From Ciceribacter sp. T2.26MG-112.2 (GTDB taxonomy: Bacteria > Pseudomonadota > Alphaproteobacteria > Rhizobiales > Rhizobiaceae), in NCBI RefSeq assembly GCF_900492205.1, contig NZ_UEYQ01000005.1, forward strand, positions 62,001-126,000: DNA of 64,000 nt, read 5' to 3'. The position numbers and the translations under genes are program-made. Of the stretch, positions 27,749-36,585 are shown one piece after another (position 1 is the stretch's first letter; every line of letters starts with the position of its first letter). Below the pieces are notes generated by a model. That model did no database searches. It was not told where the DNA came from and saw only the letters and a list, made by a program, of their open reading frames with translations.

Positions 27749-28395
27749 CGAACATGACGGGAAGGGGCAGGGGTCACATGGGCGGAACCGCTATCATGGC
27801 GCGTTGCACGACGGCAATGAAAGCGGCGATCCTCGTGCCGCTGCTGGTCGCAGGGCTTTCGTCCTGCGGGTCTAAGGCTTCAAACGATACGTTCGACATC
27901 ACGGCCGCACCGGATGTGAAGACCAGCACGCCGGCCCGTAGCCGCCAGTTGCTGGTGGCTGATCCGTCGGCGCTGAAGGCCTTGGACAGCGAACAGGTCC
28001 TGGTCCGCGTCTCGCCCTCGGAGATCCGCTATCTGTCGAATTCGCAGTGGAGCGACAAGCTGACCCGAATGGTGCAGGCGAAACTCGTCGAGACCTTCGA
28101 GAATACCGGCAAGCTCGACGGCGTCGGCAAGCCGGGGCAGGGACTGGCGATCGACTACCAGTTGATCACCGATGTTCGGGCCTTCGAGATCGATACGGTG
28201 GGTGGTGACCGGGGTGTCGTGGAGATCTCCGTGAAGCTGCTCAACGACCGGAACGGTTCGGTCAAGGCGCAGAAGGTGTTCAGCGCCAGCCAGCCGGCGT
28301 CGGGAACGTCGAACGAGGCCTATATCCGGGCCATGGACCAGGCCTTTGCCCGGGTGAGCGCCGAGATCGTCACCTGGACGCTCAGTCTGCTCTGA
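27745..28395 (+). CDS. ABC-type transport auxiliary lipoprotein
   Basis: The 216-residue protein has a lipobox LSSC ending at about residue 41. The following domain resembles the PqiC/auxiliary lipoprotein family of MCE systems, with a FDITAAP strand near the start and IDYQLITDVRAFEI in the middle. Such lipoproteins connect MCE tubes to the outer membrane. The first ATG overlaps the mlaD stop by four bases. Later in-frame ATG codons would give a more normal signal length (for example before ARCTTAMKAAIL), so the true start may be up to 24 codons downstream. Confidence 0.8.
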   Translation: MTNMTGRGRGHMGGTAIMARCTTAMKAAILVPLLVAGLSSCGSKASNDTFDITAAPDVKTSTPARSRQLLVADPSALKALDSEQVLVRVSPSEIRYLSNSQWSDKLTRMVQAKLVETFENTGKLDGVGKPGQGLAIDYQLITDVRAFEIDTVGGDRGVVEISVKLLNDRNGSVKAQKVFSASQPASGTSNEAYIRAMDQAFARVSAEIVTWTLSLL

Positions 28396-28462
28396 ACGCA
28401 TCCGTCTGATCGGCAAGCTTCGCCGACGACCGATCGCGGCGGCCAGCCAGGAGAAGAACAAA

Positions 28463-28505
28463 CGAAAGCCCCGACGCCTGGGCAGGCGCCGGGGCTTTCG
28501 TTTTT
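28463..28505. terminator. Bidirectional terminator between the Mla operon and the GPR-like gene
   Basis: An 11-bp outer stem CGAAAGCCCCG/CGGGGCTTTCG encloses a further CGCCT/AGGCG stem and a 4-nt loop, followed by TTTTT. A-rich sequence on the left gives weaker termination on the minus strand. Confidence 0.9.
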
Positions 28506-28549
28506 CGTGATGCAGAGGAGGCCGGCGGTCACCCGCCAGCCTCTCCTGT

Positions 28550-31500
28550 TCAGCTGAACCGGCCTGCGGCGTGGGCCAGCATGGTGTAGACCTTGCCGGT
28601 ATCCGAGGTGAGGTAAGATTGGGTGACCGTCTTGTCGCGGTCGGTGCGGGCGACGTCGCCGAGCAGCTTTTCGAAATCGGCGATGTAGCGATCGACGGCG
28701 ACGCGGAATTCCGGCTCGCGGTCGTACTTGCGCTTGATCTCGTCGAAGGTTTGCTGGCCCTTGAGCGTGTAGAGGCGGCGGGTGAAGACGTCGCGCTCGC
28801 CGCGCTGGTAGCGCCGCCACAGATCGACCGATGCGTCATGGTCGATGGCGCGGGCGATGTCGACCGACAGCGAGTTCAGCGATTCCACCATGTGCCGCGG
28901 ATTGCGGGTATCGGCCTGGCGTGATGCGGCCGGCGCCTCGGCCGGACGCGGCGTGGGCGCGCGCGGTGCGGGAGCCGCCACCGTCTCTGTATGTTCGTCG
29001 CGCGATGCGCCGCGCAAAAGGTCGCTGATCCAGCCGGATTCACCGCGCGTGGCGGGCGCCGGGGCGGCTGCGGGATTGATGCTGCCACGCAGGCCGAGTG
29101 GCTCCATCGCACGTGCCGGGGCAGGCGCCGGAGCTGGGGCCGGGGCAGGCGCCGGAGGGGCGACGGGTGCGGCGACAGGCTGCTGGGCAACCGGGGCCGG
29201 AGCAGGGGCCTTTCTCGGAGCCTCGACCGGCCTTGCCTCGGCCAGCTTGCGGGCGACCGGCTCGGAGATTTCCAGTGACTGGGTCGAGCGGCCGACGAGC
29301 TGCGAAATGTCCTGCAGCGCCTTGATCTGCTCGGACACGGCACGCCGCATGGCGGCGGCGCTTTCCTTTGCCTCTTCCGGAAGATCGAAGGCGCCGCGCT
29401 TCAATTCGCTGCGGGTCATGTCCAGTTCCTTGCGGATATCCTGGGCCGAGCGGCGGATCTCGTCGGTGGCGCCGGCAAAGCGGGTGACGGCCTCTTCGAC
29501 CGCCTCGCGCATGGCCTCCCGCAGGTGGCTTGCGGCACCGTCCGACTTGCGGCCGGCCTCGCCGAGCAGCTTGTCGACGTCGGACAGCGAGGCGGTCAGG
29601 CCGCCGCGCAGGCGATCGGCGAGATCGCTGGACCGCTTTTCGGCTTCCGACAGGGTCTTTTCGATCGAACGGGTGGCGTCCTCGCCAGCTGACATCAGCG
29701 CGCCGCGCATGTTGCCGGCCGTTGAAAGCGCCTGCTTCTCCGTGTCGGACAGGATCTTGCCGATATCGGCAAAGGAGGTCTGGATGCTCTGGCGCAGATT
29801 TCCTGCAACCTGGCCCGAGCGCTGCTCGGCCCGCTCGAAGGCGCCGTCGACCATGGCGCCGAGGTTCTGCATCGTTGTTTCGATCTCTTCCGAACGCTTG
29901 ACCAGGCCGACGGCCAGGTCGCGGAGCGCCTGCTGGCGCTCCTCGAGCGTGCCAACCAGATTGGACTGGGCGGCGGACAGGAGTTCGGAAGCCTGGCTCA
30001 GCATCTTGGAATGGTCGCCGAAGCGCCCGACGATCGAGGTGACCTGCGACAGGGTTTCGCCGGAGACCGCGGACAGACGCTCGAGCTTGCCGTCGAGCAG
30101 ACGGCCGGAGGTCTGCAGCAGGTCGGCGGCCTTGGACGTGGTGTCGACGAAGCGCTCGGTGGTCTGGTTGAGCTGTCCGTCGGCTGCCGCGATATTGGTG
30201 GCGACCTGCTCGATCATCGCGGCGAGGCCCGAATTGCTTTCGCTGAGCCGTTCGATGAGGCGGCCGGCACTGTCGGTCAGGCTGAGTTCCGCTGCACCGA
30301 TAGTCTCCGCCGCCTTGTCGGCACGCGTGCTGATCGCCGCGACGATGGCGTCGTTCTCGGCCCGCAGGCGTTCAGCGCTCAGCGATGCGGCTTCCGTGAT
30401 CCGCTCGGCGGCGGCGCGACCGGTCTCGGCATAGTCGGCAATCAGCGGAGCCGCCTTCTCGTCGATCAGGCGCGACAGTTCGGAGGAGCGGGAGGCGAGC
30501 ATGGAATTGAGCTCGCGGGTCCGCTCGTCGAGCACCGTCCGGATGGTGTTGCCGCGTGCTTCGAGCGCCTTTTCGACCGCGTCCATGGTCGAGGCGATTT
30601 CCTCGGTATTGCCGGACAGCTGCTGACGAATGGCGGCAGCGCGGGCTTCGAGCGTGGTTCCGGCATCCGACAGCGTGCCGGACAGGGCGGAGATGTGGCT
30701 GCCGACGAGGGCTTCGGCCTCGGCCACCTTGTTGGCGATGACGTCGCCGGCCTCGGCGAAGGTCTGCGCCACGGCGGCGGCCTGGCCGGCAAGCCGGGTC
30801 TGGGTCTCGGAAATCCGGTTGGCGAGATCCTCGGATTTTTCTTCGACCGTGCGGCTCAGTTCGGCACTGCGTTCGCCGATCCGCTCGGCAAACTGCGCAC
30901 CGGTCTGGTTCAGCAATTCGACGGAGCGCTGGGCTTCGCCGTCCAGCTCGCGCGCGGCGTCGGCTACCGCGCCACGCAGGGCGGCGGCAAGACCCGCTGC
31001 CTTGCCTTCGATCGTGCGGTTGACGTTGTCGAGACCGATGGTGAGGGCGCGGTCCATGGTCGAGAGGCGTTCGTCGATCTGGGCGGTGCGACCGTCGAAT
31101 GTCTCCGCGACCTTCGCGGTACCATCGTCGAGCACGCGGGTAACCCGCTCGACCGCCTCGCTGCCGACGCGCTCCAGATCGGAGACCTTCTCCGACAAGC
31201 GGCTGGCGAACTTCTCGCCAGCATCGCCGACGCGGATGTCGACGCCGTCAAGGCCGCTCTTGATACGGTCCTCGAGGGTCTCGAGGCTGAGTTCGATACG
31301 GCTGCTGGTATCGTCGAGGCGCGTCGACATGCCGCCGACCGACTGCTCGATCCGGCCGGAGAAATCCTCCGCGGTCCGGGTAATCTCCTTGGCTGCCTCG
31401 CCAAGCTGGCCGGCGAGTGCGCCCGCCGTGCCGCGCAGACGCTCGTCGAGCATCTTGCCGCTTTCGTCGATGGTCCGGCGAAGCGCTTCTTCGCGCTCCT

Positions 31501-34270
31501 CCAGCGTCATTTCCAGCATGCCGGTGGAGGCGGCGATCGATGCGCCGATCGCGGCACCCTGTTCGGCGAGCGTGCCGTCCAGCTGTTCCTGGGCCGCGCG
31601 CAGCGTGACGTCGATCGCGTTGCCGCGTTCTTCCAGCGTGGCGCGGATCCGCTCATGGGTGTCGGAGAGCTTGCCGTCGATGCTGGCAAGACCGGAAACC
31701 ATCGTGTCGCCAATGCCGGAAAGGCCAGACGCCATCGTGTCGCTGATGCGGCCGGTGCCTTCGCCAAATGTCTTTTCGAGTTGCTCGCCGGCCTGTTCCA
31801 GCGTGGAGGCGAGATAGCTGGCGTGGCCTGCCAGCGACAGGTCGAGCCGATCCTGGTTCTCGTTATAGGCGCTGCGGATCGCTTCGGCCTTGTCGGCAAA
31901 GGCGGCTTCGATCCGCTTGTCGGCGTCGGCGACGGTGTCGATGATTGCCGTGGTGCGACGGTCGAGAGCGTCGGCGAGGCTGCGTTCGGTTCCACTGACC
32001 GCTTCAACGAGGGTTGATGCGCGGTTCTCGAGCGTCTCATCGATACGGCGCTGGCCCTCGGCGAGTGCCGAGGCAATCGCCTGGCTGCGGCCGTCGAGAA
32101 CGTCTGCCAGCCGGTCCTCCGTGCCCGAGACGGCTTCGATGATCGAGCTGGTCCGGCTTTCGAGGGTTTCGTCGATGCGGCGCTGACCATCGGCGAGCGT
32201 CGAGGCGATCGCCTGATTGCGTCCGTCCAAAACCTCGGCAAGGCGATTTTCCGTACCCGATACCGCTGCGATGATGGAAGTGGCGCGGCCCTCCAGCGTT
32301 TCATCGAGACGCTTCTGGCCGTCGGCCAGGGTGTCGGCGATCGCGTGGCTCTTGGTGTCGAGGGTCTCGGCGAAACGCTCCTGATTGCCCGACAAGGCGT
32401 TGACGATGGTCTCGGCGCGGGTCGCAAGCGTTTCTTCAAAACGCGACTGGTTGTCGGCGAGCGCCGAATAGAGGGCGCCACCGCGCTCTTCCATAACGGC
32501 GTCGATGCGCTTCTTCGCGTCTTCAAGGCTTTCGCTGAGCGATAGCGCGCGGGCCGACATCGCGTCGGCGATTTCCTGGGCGCGGGTCGAAAGTGCGTCG
32601 TCGATCAGTTCCTGGCCGGTGCCGACCGCCGTGGCAAGGGCAAACGACTGGTCGGTCAGCGTCGAGCCGAGGCGCTCGATGCTGGAGTTGAGAATGCCGT
32701 CGATCGCCTCCGAGCCGCCCGTGACGGTCTCGTTGATGCGGGCAAGGCTTTCCATGAGTTTGCTGTCGAGCGAACCGGCGCGCTGGTCGAATGCGCTGGC
32801 GAATTCGGCGACGCGCTCGTCGAAGGCCGCATTGACCTGGCCGATCGTTGCCTGCAGGCGATCCTCGAACAAGCCCGAGCGCAGGTCGAGGTCGACGATC
32901 GCGTCGTCGGCGCTCGATTGCAGGCTCTGGCGGAAGGCGGCACCCCGGTCGTCGAGCGTGGCGTTGAGCTTGGCCAGCACCAGGTCCAGCGAGCTGGTGA
33001 TTCCCTGCTCGCCGGTGGTCAGGCTGTCTGCCAGTTCGCGGGTGCGCTCGGCGAGCGTTTCGTTCAGCTGGCGGGCCCGTTCGCCGAGCGCCGCATTGAG
33101 CTTTTCGGTATTGGCGTCGAGCGTCGAGGCGCGGGTTTCGAACTCGCCGAGCAGTTCACGGCCGCGCTCCTGCAGGGTGCCGGTCAGCTGCTGCAGGCGG
33201 GTGTCGAACTCGCTGGCGAGCGAAATGCCCGAGGCGCTCAACGTCTGGACGAGGTTTTCGGTCTTGCTCGACAGGAGGCTGCCGATCGACGTCGCGGCGG
33301 CGTCCGATTTTTCCATCAGGGCGGCGGCGCGGGTGTCGATCAGCGAGGCAAAGGCCTCGCCAGAGGTGGCAAGGCGGACCGCGATTTCCTCGGTTGCCAG
33401 CGACAGCTCTTCCTTGAGCTGTTCATGGGCGCCGACGATCGAGCTGCGAATGCGTTCCGCGTGGTTGACGATGGCGTCACGCTCGGAACCGAGTTCATGG
33501 ACGAGGCCGCGGACGCGCAATTCATTATCGGTATAGCTGCGTTCGAGCGCGGTGACCTCTGAATGCACGAGCGTCTCGAGCTCGGTGGCGCGCGCGATGG
33601 TGCGCTCGATGCCCTCGTTCATCGCCGAGACTTCACGGCGCACGGCCTGGCCGACGGTCATGATGCGTTCAGACGCGATGGTCTCGGGTTCGGCGAGGCG
33701 CAGGGCGACCTCGGCCATGGACCGAGCCGCATTGCGCAGGTCGTGGGCGCGAGCCATCATGATGGCGAAGGCGAAGAACAGCATGACGGGGATGATCGTG
33801 CCGACGAAGATCGCCACGACGCCCGGCATGGCGACGATATCGGCGACGCTCTGGGCCTGCCAGATGGCGGTACCATAGAGAATCTGGCTGAGGCCGATGG
33901 CACCCAGCACCCAGAGGACGGAGATGATCGTCGCGTTGCGCATGGCGCTGCGCATCGATGCGCCTTCCAAGGTCTTCATGATGGCGGCCGGGCTGCGGCG
34001 CGAGGCGTCGTTGGCCGGTTCGAAGGCGGGCGCCCTGGGCGCCATTTCGGGCGCGAGCTCGGCGCCGCGCGCCGCACGGCGTTCGGACGGCTTCTTGGGC
34101 ACTGCGGGACGCGGGTTGGTGGACTCGGACACTTTGGCCTCCGGTGCGTCTGACGTCTGCCTGCTTCGGCCGGCGGACGTCTCCTCTTCGTCGAAATCGA
34201 TCCTCAGAGCCGCTTCAAGCGCCTGAAAGGCACTGTCGTCAATCGACTCGACCGTCTTGTTGTTCGCCAT
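28550..34270 (-). CDS. Giant coiled-coil polar growth protein, Growth Pole Ring (GPR)-like
   Basis: The 1906-residue protein starts MANNKTVESIDDSAF, has a charged N-terminal region and two membrane helices (about 113-133 and 150-172). About 1400 residues of apolipoprotein A1/E-like amphipathic helix follow, then a Pro/Ala-rich linker (about 1680-1750) and a conserved helical C-terminus with RNPRHMVESLNSLSVDIARAID. In Agrobacterium tumefaciens the similar GPR protein, about 2100 residues, forms a ring at the growing pole and is needed for unipolar growth; I assign this gene to that family from architecture and recall. GAGG precedes the ATG at 34270 by nine bases; an in-frame ATG 30 codons earlier lacks one. 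Tandem 44-residue repeats occur within it. Confidence 0.85.
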   Translation of the reverse strand: MANNKTVESIDDSAFQALEAALRIDFDEEETSAGRSRQTSDAPEAKVSESTNPRPAVPKKPSERRAARGAELAPEMAPRAPAFEPANDASRRSPAAIMKTLEGASMRSAMRNATIISVLWVLGAIGLSQILYGTAIWQAQSVADIVAMPGVVAIFVGTIIPVMLFFAFAIMMARAHDLRNAARSMAEVALRLAEPETIASERIMTVGQAVRREVSAMNEGIERTIARATELETLVHSEVTALERSYTDNELRVRGLVHELGSERDAIVNHAERIRSSIVGAHEQLKEELSLATEEIAVRLATSGEAFASLIDTRAAALMEKSDAAATSIGSLLSSKTENLVQTLSASGISLASEFDTRLQQLTGTLQERGRELLGEFETRASTLDANTEKLNAALGERARQLNETLAERTRELADSLTTGEQGITSSLDLVLAKLNATLDDRGAAFRQSLQSSADDAIVDLDLRSGLFEDRLQATIGQVNAAFDERVAEFASAFDQRAGSLDSKLMESLARINETVTGGSEAIDGILNSSIERLGSTLTDQSFALATAVGTGQELIDDALSTRAQEIADAMSARALSLSESLEDAKKRIDAVMEERGGALYSALADNQSRFEETLATRAETIVNALSGNQERFAETLDTKSHAIADTLADGQKRLDETLEGRATSIIAAVSGTENRLAEVLDGRNQAIASTLADGQRRIDETLESRTSSIIEAVSGTEDRLADVLDGRSQAIASALAEGQRRIDETLENRASTLVEAVSGTERSLADALDRRTTAIIDTVADADKRIEAAFADKAEAIRSAYNENQDRLDLSLAGHASYLASTLEQAGEQLEKTFGEGTGRISDTMASGLSGIGDTMVSGLASIDGKLSDTHERIRATLEERGNAIDVTLRAAQEQLDGTLAEQGAAIGASIAASTGMLEMTLEEREEALRRTIDESGKMLDERLRGTAGALAGQLGEAAKEITRTAEDFSGRIEQSVGGMSTRLDDTSSRIELSLETLEDRIKSGLDGVDIRVGDAGEKFASRLSEKVSDLERVGSEAVERVTRVLDDGTAKVAETFDGRTAQIDERLSTMDRALTIGLDNVNRTIEGKAAGLAAALRGAVADAARELDGEAQRSVELLNQTGAQFAERIGERSAELSRTVEEKSEDLANRISETQTRLAGQAAAVAQTFAEAGDVIANKVAEAEALVGSHISALSGTLSDAGTTLEARAAAIRQQLSGNTEEIASTMDAVEKALEARGNTIRTVLDERTRELNSMLASRSSELSRLIDEKAAPLIADYAETGRAAAERITEAASLSAERLRAENDAIVAAISTRADKAAETIGAAELSLTDSAGRLIERLSESNSGLAAMIEQVATNIAAADGQLNQTTERFVDTTSKAADLLQTSGRLLDGKLERLSAVSGETLSQVTSIVGRFGDHSKMLSQASELLSAAQSNLVGTLEERQQALRDLAVGLVKRSEEIETTMQNLGAMVDGAFERAEQRSGQVAGNLRQSIQTSFADIGKILSDTEKQALSTAGNMRGALMSAGEDATRSIEKTLSEAEKRSSDLADRLRGGLTASLSDVDKLLGEAGRKSDGAASHLREAMREAVEEAVTRFAGATDEIRRSAQDIRKELDMTRSELKRGAFDLPEEAKESAAAMRRAVSEQIKALQDISQLVGRSTQSLEISEPVARKLAEARPVEAPRKAPAPAPVAQQPVAAPVAPPAPAPAPAPAPAPARAMEPLGLRGSINPAAAPAPATRGESGWISDLLRGASRDEHTETVAAPAPRAPTPRPAEAPAASRQADTRNPRHMVESLNSLSVDIARAIDHDASVDLWRRYQRGERDVFTRRLYTLKGQQTFDEIKRKYDREPEFRVAVDRYIADFEKLLGDVARTDRDKTVTQSYLTSDTGKVYTMLAHAAGRFS
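31907..32434 (-). repeat. Four tandem 132-bp repeats within the GPR-like gene
   Basis: Units at 32303-32434, 32171-32302, 32039-32170 and 31907-32038 each encode 44 residues beginning ETL and continuing with a pattern like SGTE-RLA-LD-R--AI---LADGQ-R-D. The second and third units are most alike. Forty-four residues is four 11-residue amphipathic turns, the period of apolipoprotein helices. Weaker copies of the 11/22/44 pattern extend on both sides. Confidence 0.85.
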
Positions 34271-34751
34271 AGGGTTACGCCTCGTTACCAAGCCTATTGG
34301 GCCGTCCTGCCGGATGCCCCGCTCTTCGGAGTCCGGGCGCCTGGAAAGACCGCTTTTCACGGGGATCCCATCCTGCCGCCACGCCAGATGAAATCACCAT
34401 CGGAATACACAGCCGGAATTGCCCCGTTCTAGAGAGCATGACGATATTTTCCTATCATCATCCGGCCTTAGGGCAAAGAGACCCACCCTTTGCCCATATC
34501 AGTCGTATCGTAGTGACACATTCAGAATGTCGAGACAATTAAGGGGGGACGGCATTCCTAACGCGATGGAGCCATTGTTAACAGCATTTAAACTAAATTA
34601 GCGCGTGAAAAACCATACGCTTCCGTCGTTTAGGCGGCGTTAACCATATCGTAATGTTTTGTCCTCACATGAGCGCCGGTTTAACCGGATCTGGACGCTG
34701 CCTCGCCAAGGATGAGCGTAGCAACAAAACCCATAAGAAGGAAATCGACCC
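34271..34751. other. 481-base intergenic region with CtrA-like boxes
   Basis: This is the largest gap in the window and is more A/T-rich than its surroundings. It lies between the divergent GPR-like and Hpt-like genes and should hold both promoters. I see TTAA-N7-TAAAC at 34578-34593 and TTAACCAT followed by ATCGTAA at 34640-34654. Each is close to the CtrA pattern TTAA-N7-TTAAC. No convincing open frame with a start signal is present. Confidence 0.55.
34578..34654 (+). promoter_or_regulatory. Pair of CtrA-like boxes upstream of the Hpt-like gene
   Basis: Two imperfect TTAA-N7-TTAA(C) sites, at 34578-34593 and 34640-34654, lie 98-174 bases upstream of the Hpt-like start and over 300 bases from the GPR-like start. 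The second contains TTAACCAT, common in rhizobial CtrA sites. Each has one mismatch in the second half. Confidence 0.4.
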
Positions 34752-35123
34752 ATGGCCGCGCTCAGCATCGCTTTCGAAGCCCCCGAAAACATCGGCGGGC
34801 TTTGCCCCTCGAAGGACCGCCCGATCGACCTGGTCCAACTTGCGACCACGACGCTGGGCGACAAGGCGGTCGAGATCGAAATCCTGCAAATGTTCGCCCG
34901 TCAGGCGCGCGGTTGCCTCCAGGCACTTGCCAGTGAAACCGAGAATGCAGCACGGGTCACGATCGCCAAGCGCCTGAAGGGTGCGGCAGGCGCCGTCGGC
35001 GCCCATGCCGTGCTGCGCGCCGCCGAGGCCGTCGAGTGCGATGGCGCGGATGCCGGCCGGCTTGCGGCAGTCGCCGCCAGCGTGATCGAGGCCGAGAACT
35101 TCATTCTCAAGCTTTGCCGCTGA
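34752..35123 (+). CDS. Hpt-domain-like protein lacking the phospho-acceptor His
   Basis: The 123-residue protein has the four-helix Hpt pattern. The segment VTIAKRLKGAAGAVGA occupies the place of the usual A-H-x-L-K-G-x-x-x-x-V-G-A phosphotransfer helix. The phosphorylated His would be residue 73; here the codon is AAG (Lys). It therefore probably cannot relay phosphate by the normal route and may be a docking or inhibitory protein, or a degenerate copy. AAGGA lies nine bases before the ATG. It diverges from the GPR-like gene. A His three residues after the VGA turn does not sit in the correct position. Confidence 0.78.
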   Translation: MAALSIAFEAPENIGGLCPSKDRPIDLVQLATTTLGDKAVEIEILQMFARQARGCLQALASETENAARVTIAKRLKGAAGAVGAHAVLRAAEAVECDGADAGRLAAVAASVIEAENFILKLCR

Positions 35124-35220
35124 AGGCGGCTTCCTGCGCCGGTGGCTCGCTTCGAGCGACGCGGCTAATGACGGGAAATTCAGCCGCCTGAATGTTGACT
35201 GGCCCATCGTTTTAGGGGAT

Positions 35221-35251
35221 GACTTCGCCGTTTTTTGCAATCGGCGAAGTC
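35221..35251. other. Hairpin just upstream of the ferredoxin start
   Basis: A perfect 10-bp inverted repeat GACTTCGCCG/CGGCGAAGTC encloses an 11-nt loop with a T6 run, ending 13 bases before the ferredoxin ATG. No T-run follows the stem, so it is not an ordinary terminator for the Hpt-like gene. It may be a 5' leader structure or an operator. Confidence 0.5.
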
Positions 35252-35264
35252 TGGACATCTCATC

Positions 35265-35585
35265 ATGGCACAACTCACCATCATCGCTTTCGACGGCACG
35301 CGTTATGAACTCGCTGCGGACGAAGGATCCACGGTCATGGAGAATGCCGTGCGCAATTCCGTTCCCGGCATCGATGCCGAATGCGGCGGCGCCTGCGCCT
35401 GCGCGACCTGTCATGTCTATGTCGACGAGGCCTGGACCGAGAAGGTCGGAGCGCCTTCGCCGATGGAAGAGGACATGCTCGACTTTGCCGTCGATGTGCA
35501 GCCCAATTCCCGTCTCTCCTGTCAGATCAAGGTCACGGCGGCCCTCGACGGCCTGGTCGTGCGCGTTCCCGAACGCCAGGGCTGA
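35265..35585 (+). CDS. [2Fe-2S] ferredoxin, adrenodoxin type
   Basis: The 106-residue protein binds a [2Fe-2S] cluster through C40, C46, C49 and C86, with the exact adrenodoxin spacing C-x5-C-x2-C-x36-C. A further Cys (C44) lies inside the loop. Such ferredoxins donate electrons to cytochromes P450 or to iron-sulfur cluster assembly and other oxidoreductases; no partner enzyme is adjacent. I chose the ATG at 35265, [11 protein letters not shown], which matches the usual N-terminus; an in-frame ATG 10 codons earlier would lie inside the hairpin. Confidence 0.92.
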   Translation: MAQLTIIAFDGTRYELAADEGSTVMENAVRNSVPGIDAECGGACACATCHVYVDEAWTEKVGAPSPMEEDMLDFAVDVQPNSRLSCQIKVTAALDGLVVRVPERQG

Positions 35586-35592
35586 TCGATCG

Positions 35593-35631
35593 AAAAAAAA
35601 GCCTCGCTCTTCGACAAGCGAGGAGCGAGGC
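35593..35631 (-). terminator. Hairpin with T8 tract on the minus strand
   Basis: An 8-bp stem GCCTCGCT/AGCGAGGC has eight A on its left, a T8 tract for minus-strand transcription. It lies 225 bases beyond the DUF922 stop and may end that transcript. On the plus strand it follows the ferredoxin gene but has no T-run. Confidence 0.55.
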
Positions 35632-35855
35632 AGGAGGGCGCATCGCCATAATCAGGCGAGGGAGGAACACCTGTGGCACCTGGATGCGCCAGGGAGAACT
35701 CGGAACCGGACATGTGACCGACTGAATTCGAGGACATTTATATTTCAGTATTCGTTCAAGTACCACGCCGAGAAATAGTCAGTTATTCACAGGCTCGCCT
35801 GCAAGTTTCGCGCAAGCCCTGTGGCATTTTTGCCCGGTTGCTCGCCTGAGCCACC

Positions 35856-36482
35856 TCAATTTTTGGGGGTATTTTGCCCGGCTCGGTATTCGAGGATGCG
35901 CATCATGCGATTCTCGAAGTTGACGGCCTCGACGCGGTCGAAATCCATCTGCGCGGTGTCATGGGCGGCGATCACCCCGTCGGTGGCTTCCGCGACCTTC
36001 GCCTGCATGGCATCGCAATTGCGCTGCGGGCGGAGCTTCTTCAGCGTCCTTTCCAGCTTCCGCGCATATTGCCGCGCGATCTCCGCGTGGCGTTCCTCGT
36101 GGCGCTTGATGTCGCTGGAAAGGGCGTCCCATATGAGCGCGAGATCGCCCTTGGCCCTCTTGCGGTTCTTCCACTGCGGCAGGATGATGCGCGTATCAAG
36201 CGTCACGTCGACATTGCCGATCCGGCAACGCCCCGCGGATTGCACATAGTCCAGTTCGCCGCCGAATTTGATCTGGGTCGCGCCGGGGTGACGCGATCCG
36301 CTGGCGCGGGTCGTGGGTCCGCGGCGCTCGAGTTCGCGGTCGAGATCCTCGGCCGTGGTGCCGCCGATCTGGAAATAGGAGACCGATTTGCGGACGATCG
36401 TCTCGGCCTGGGTCATTCCCCCCAGAGCGAGCCACAGGCCCGTGGCGGCAGTGAGGACGCCAAATCGGCGTGCAGTCTTCAT
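35856..36482 (-). CDS. DUF922 family secreted Zn-dependent protease-like protein
   Basis: The 208-residue protein has a signal peptide (about 1-26, ending TQA). The DUF922 domain contains HEERHAEIARQYARKLE around residue 130, resembling a zinc-binding H-E-x2-H helix, and Trp/Arg-rich strands before it. The family is annotated as putative zinc-dependent proteases, with no proven substrate. Divergent from folP. Confidence 0.82.
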   Translation of the reverse strand: MKTARRFGVLTAATGLWLALGGMTQAETIVRKSVSYFQIGGTTAEDLDRELERRGPTTRASGSRHPGATQIKFGGELDYVQSAGRCRIGNVDVTLDTRIILPQWKNRKRAKGDLALIWDALSSDIKRHEERHAEIARQYARKLERTLKKLRPQRNCDAMQAKVAEATDGVIAAHDTAQMDFDRVEAVNFENRMMRILEYRAGQNTPKN

Positions 36483-36585
36483 TCTCGATGGTCCGCCAAG
36501 TTGAATTCGGCGCGACCTTGGGGCATAGGCTCTCCAAGTGCAATATCAGCCCAGGCAAAATTTGCACCGGAAAGGGACAAGTCGG

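Noticed and set aside
30011..32017. 668-residue plus-strand frame inside the GPR-like gene
   Set aside because: It repeats only because the GPR-like gene repeats; it has Gly/Arg-rich shadow composition and lies antisense.
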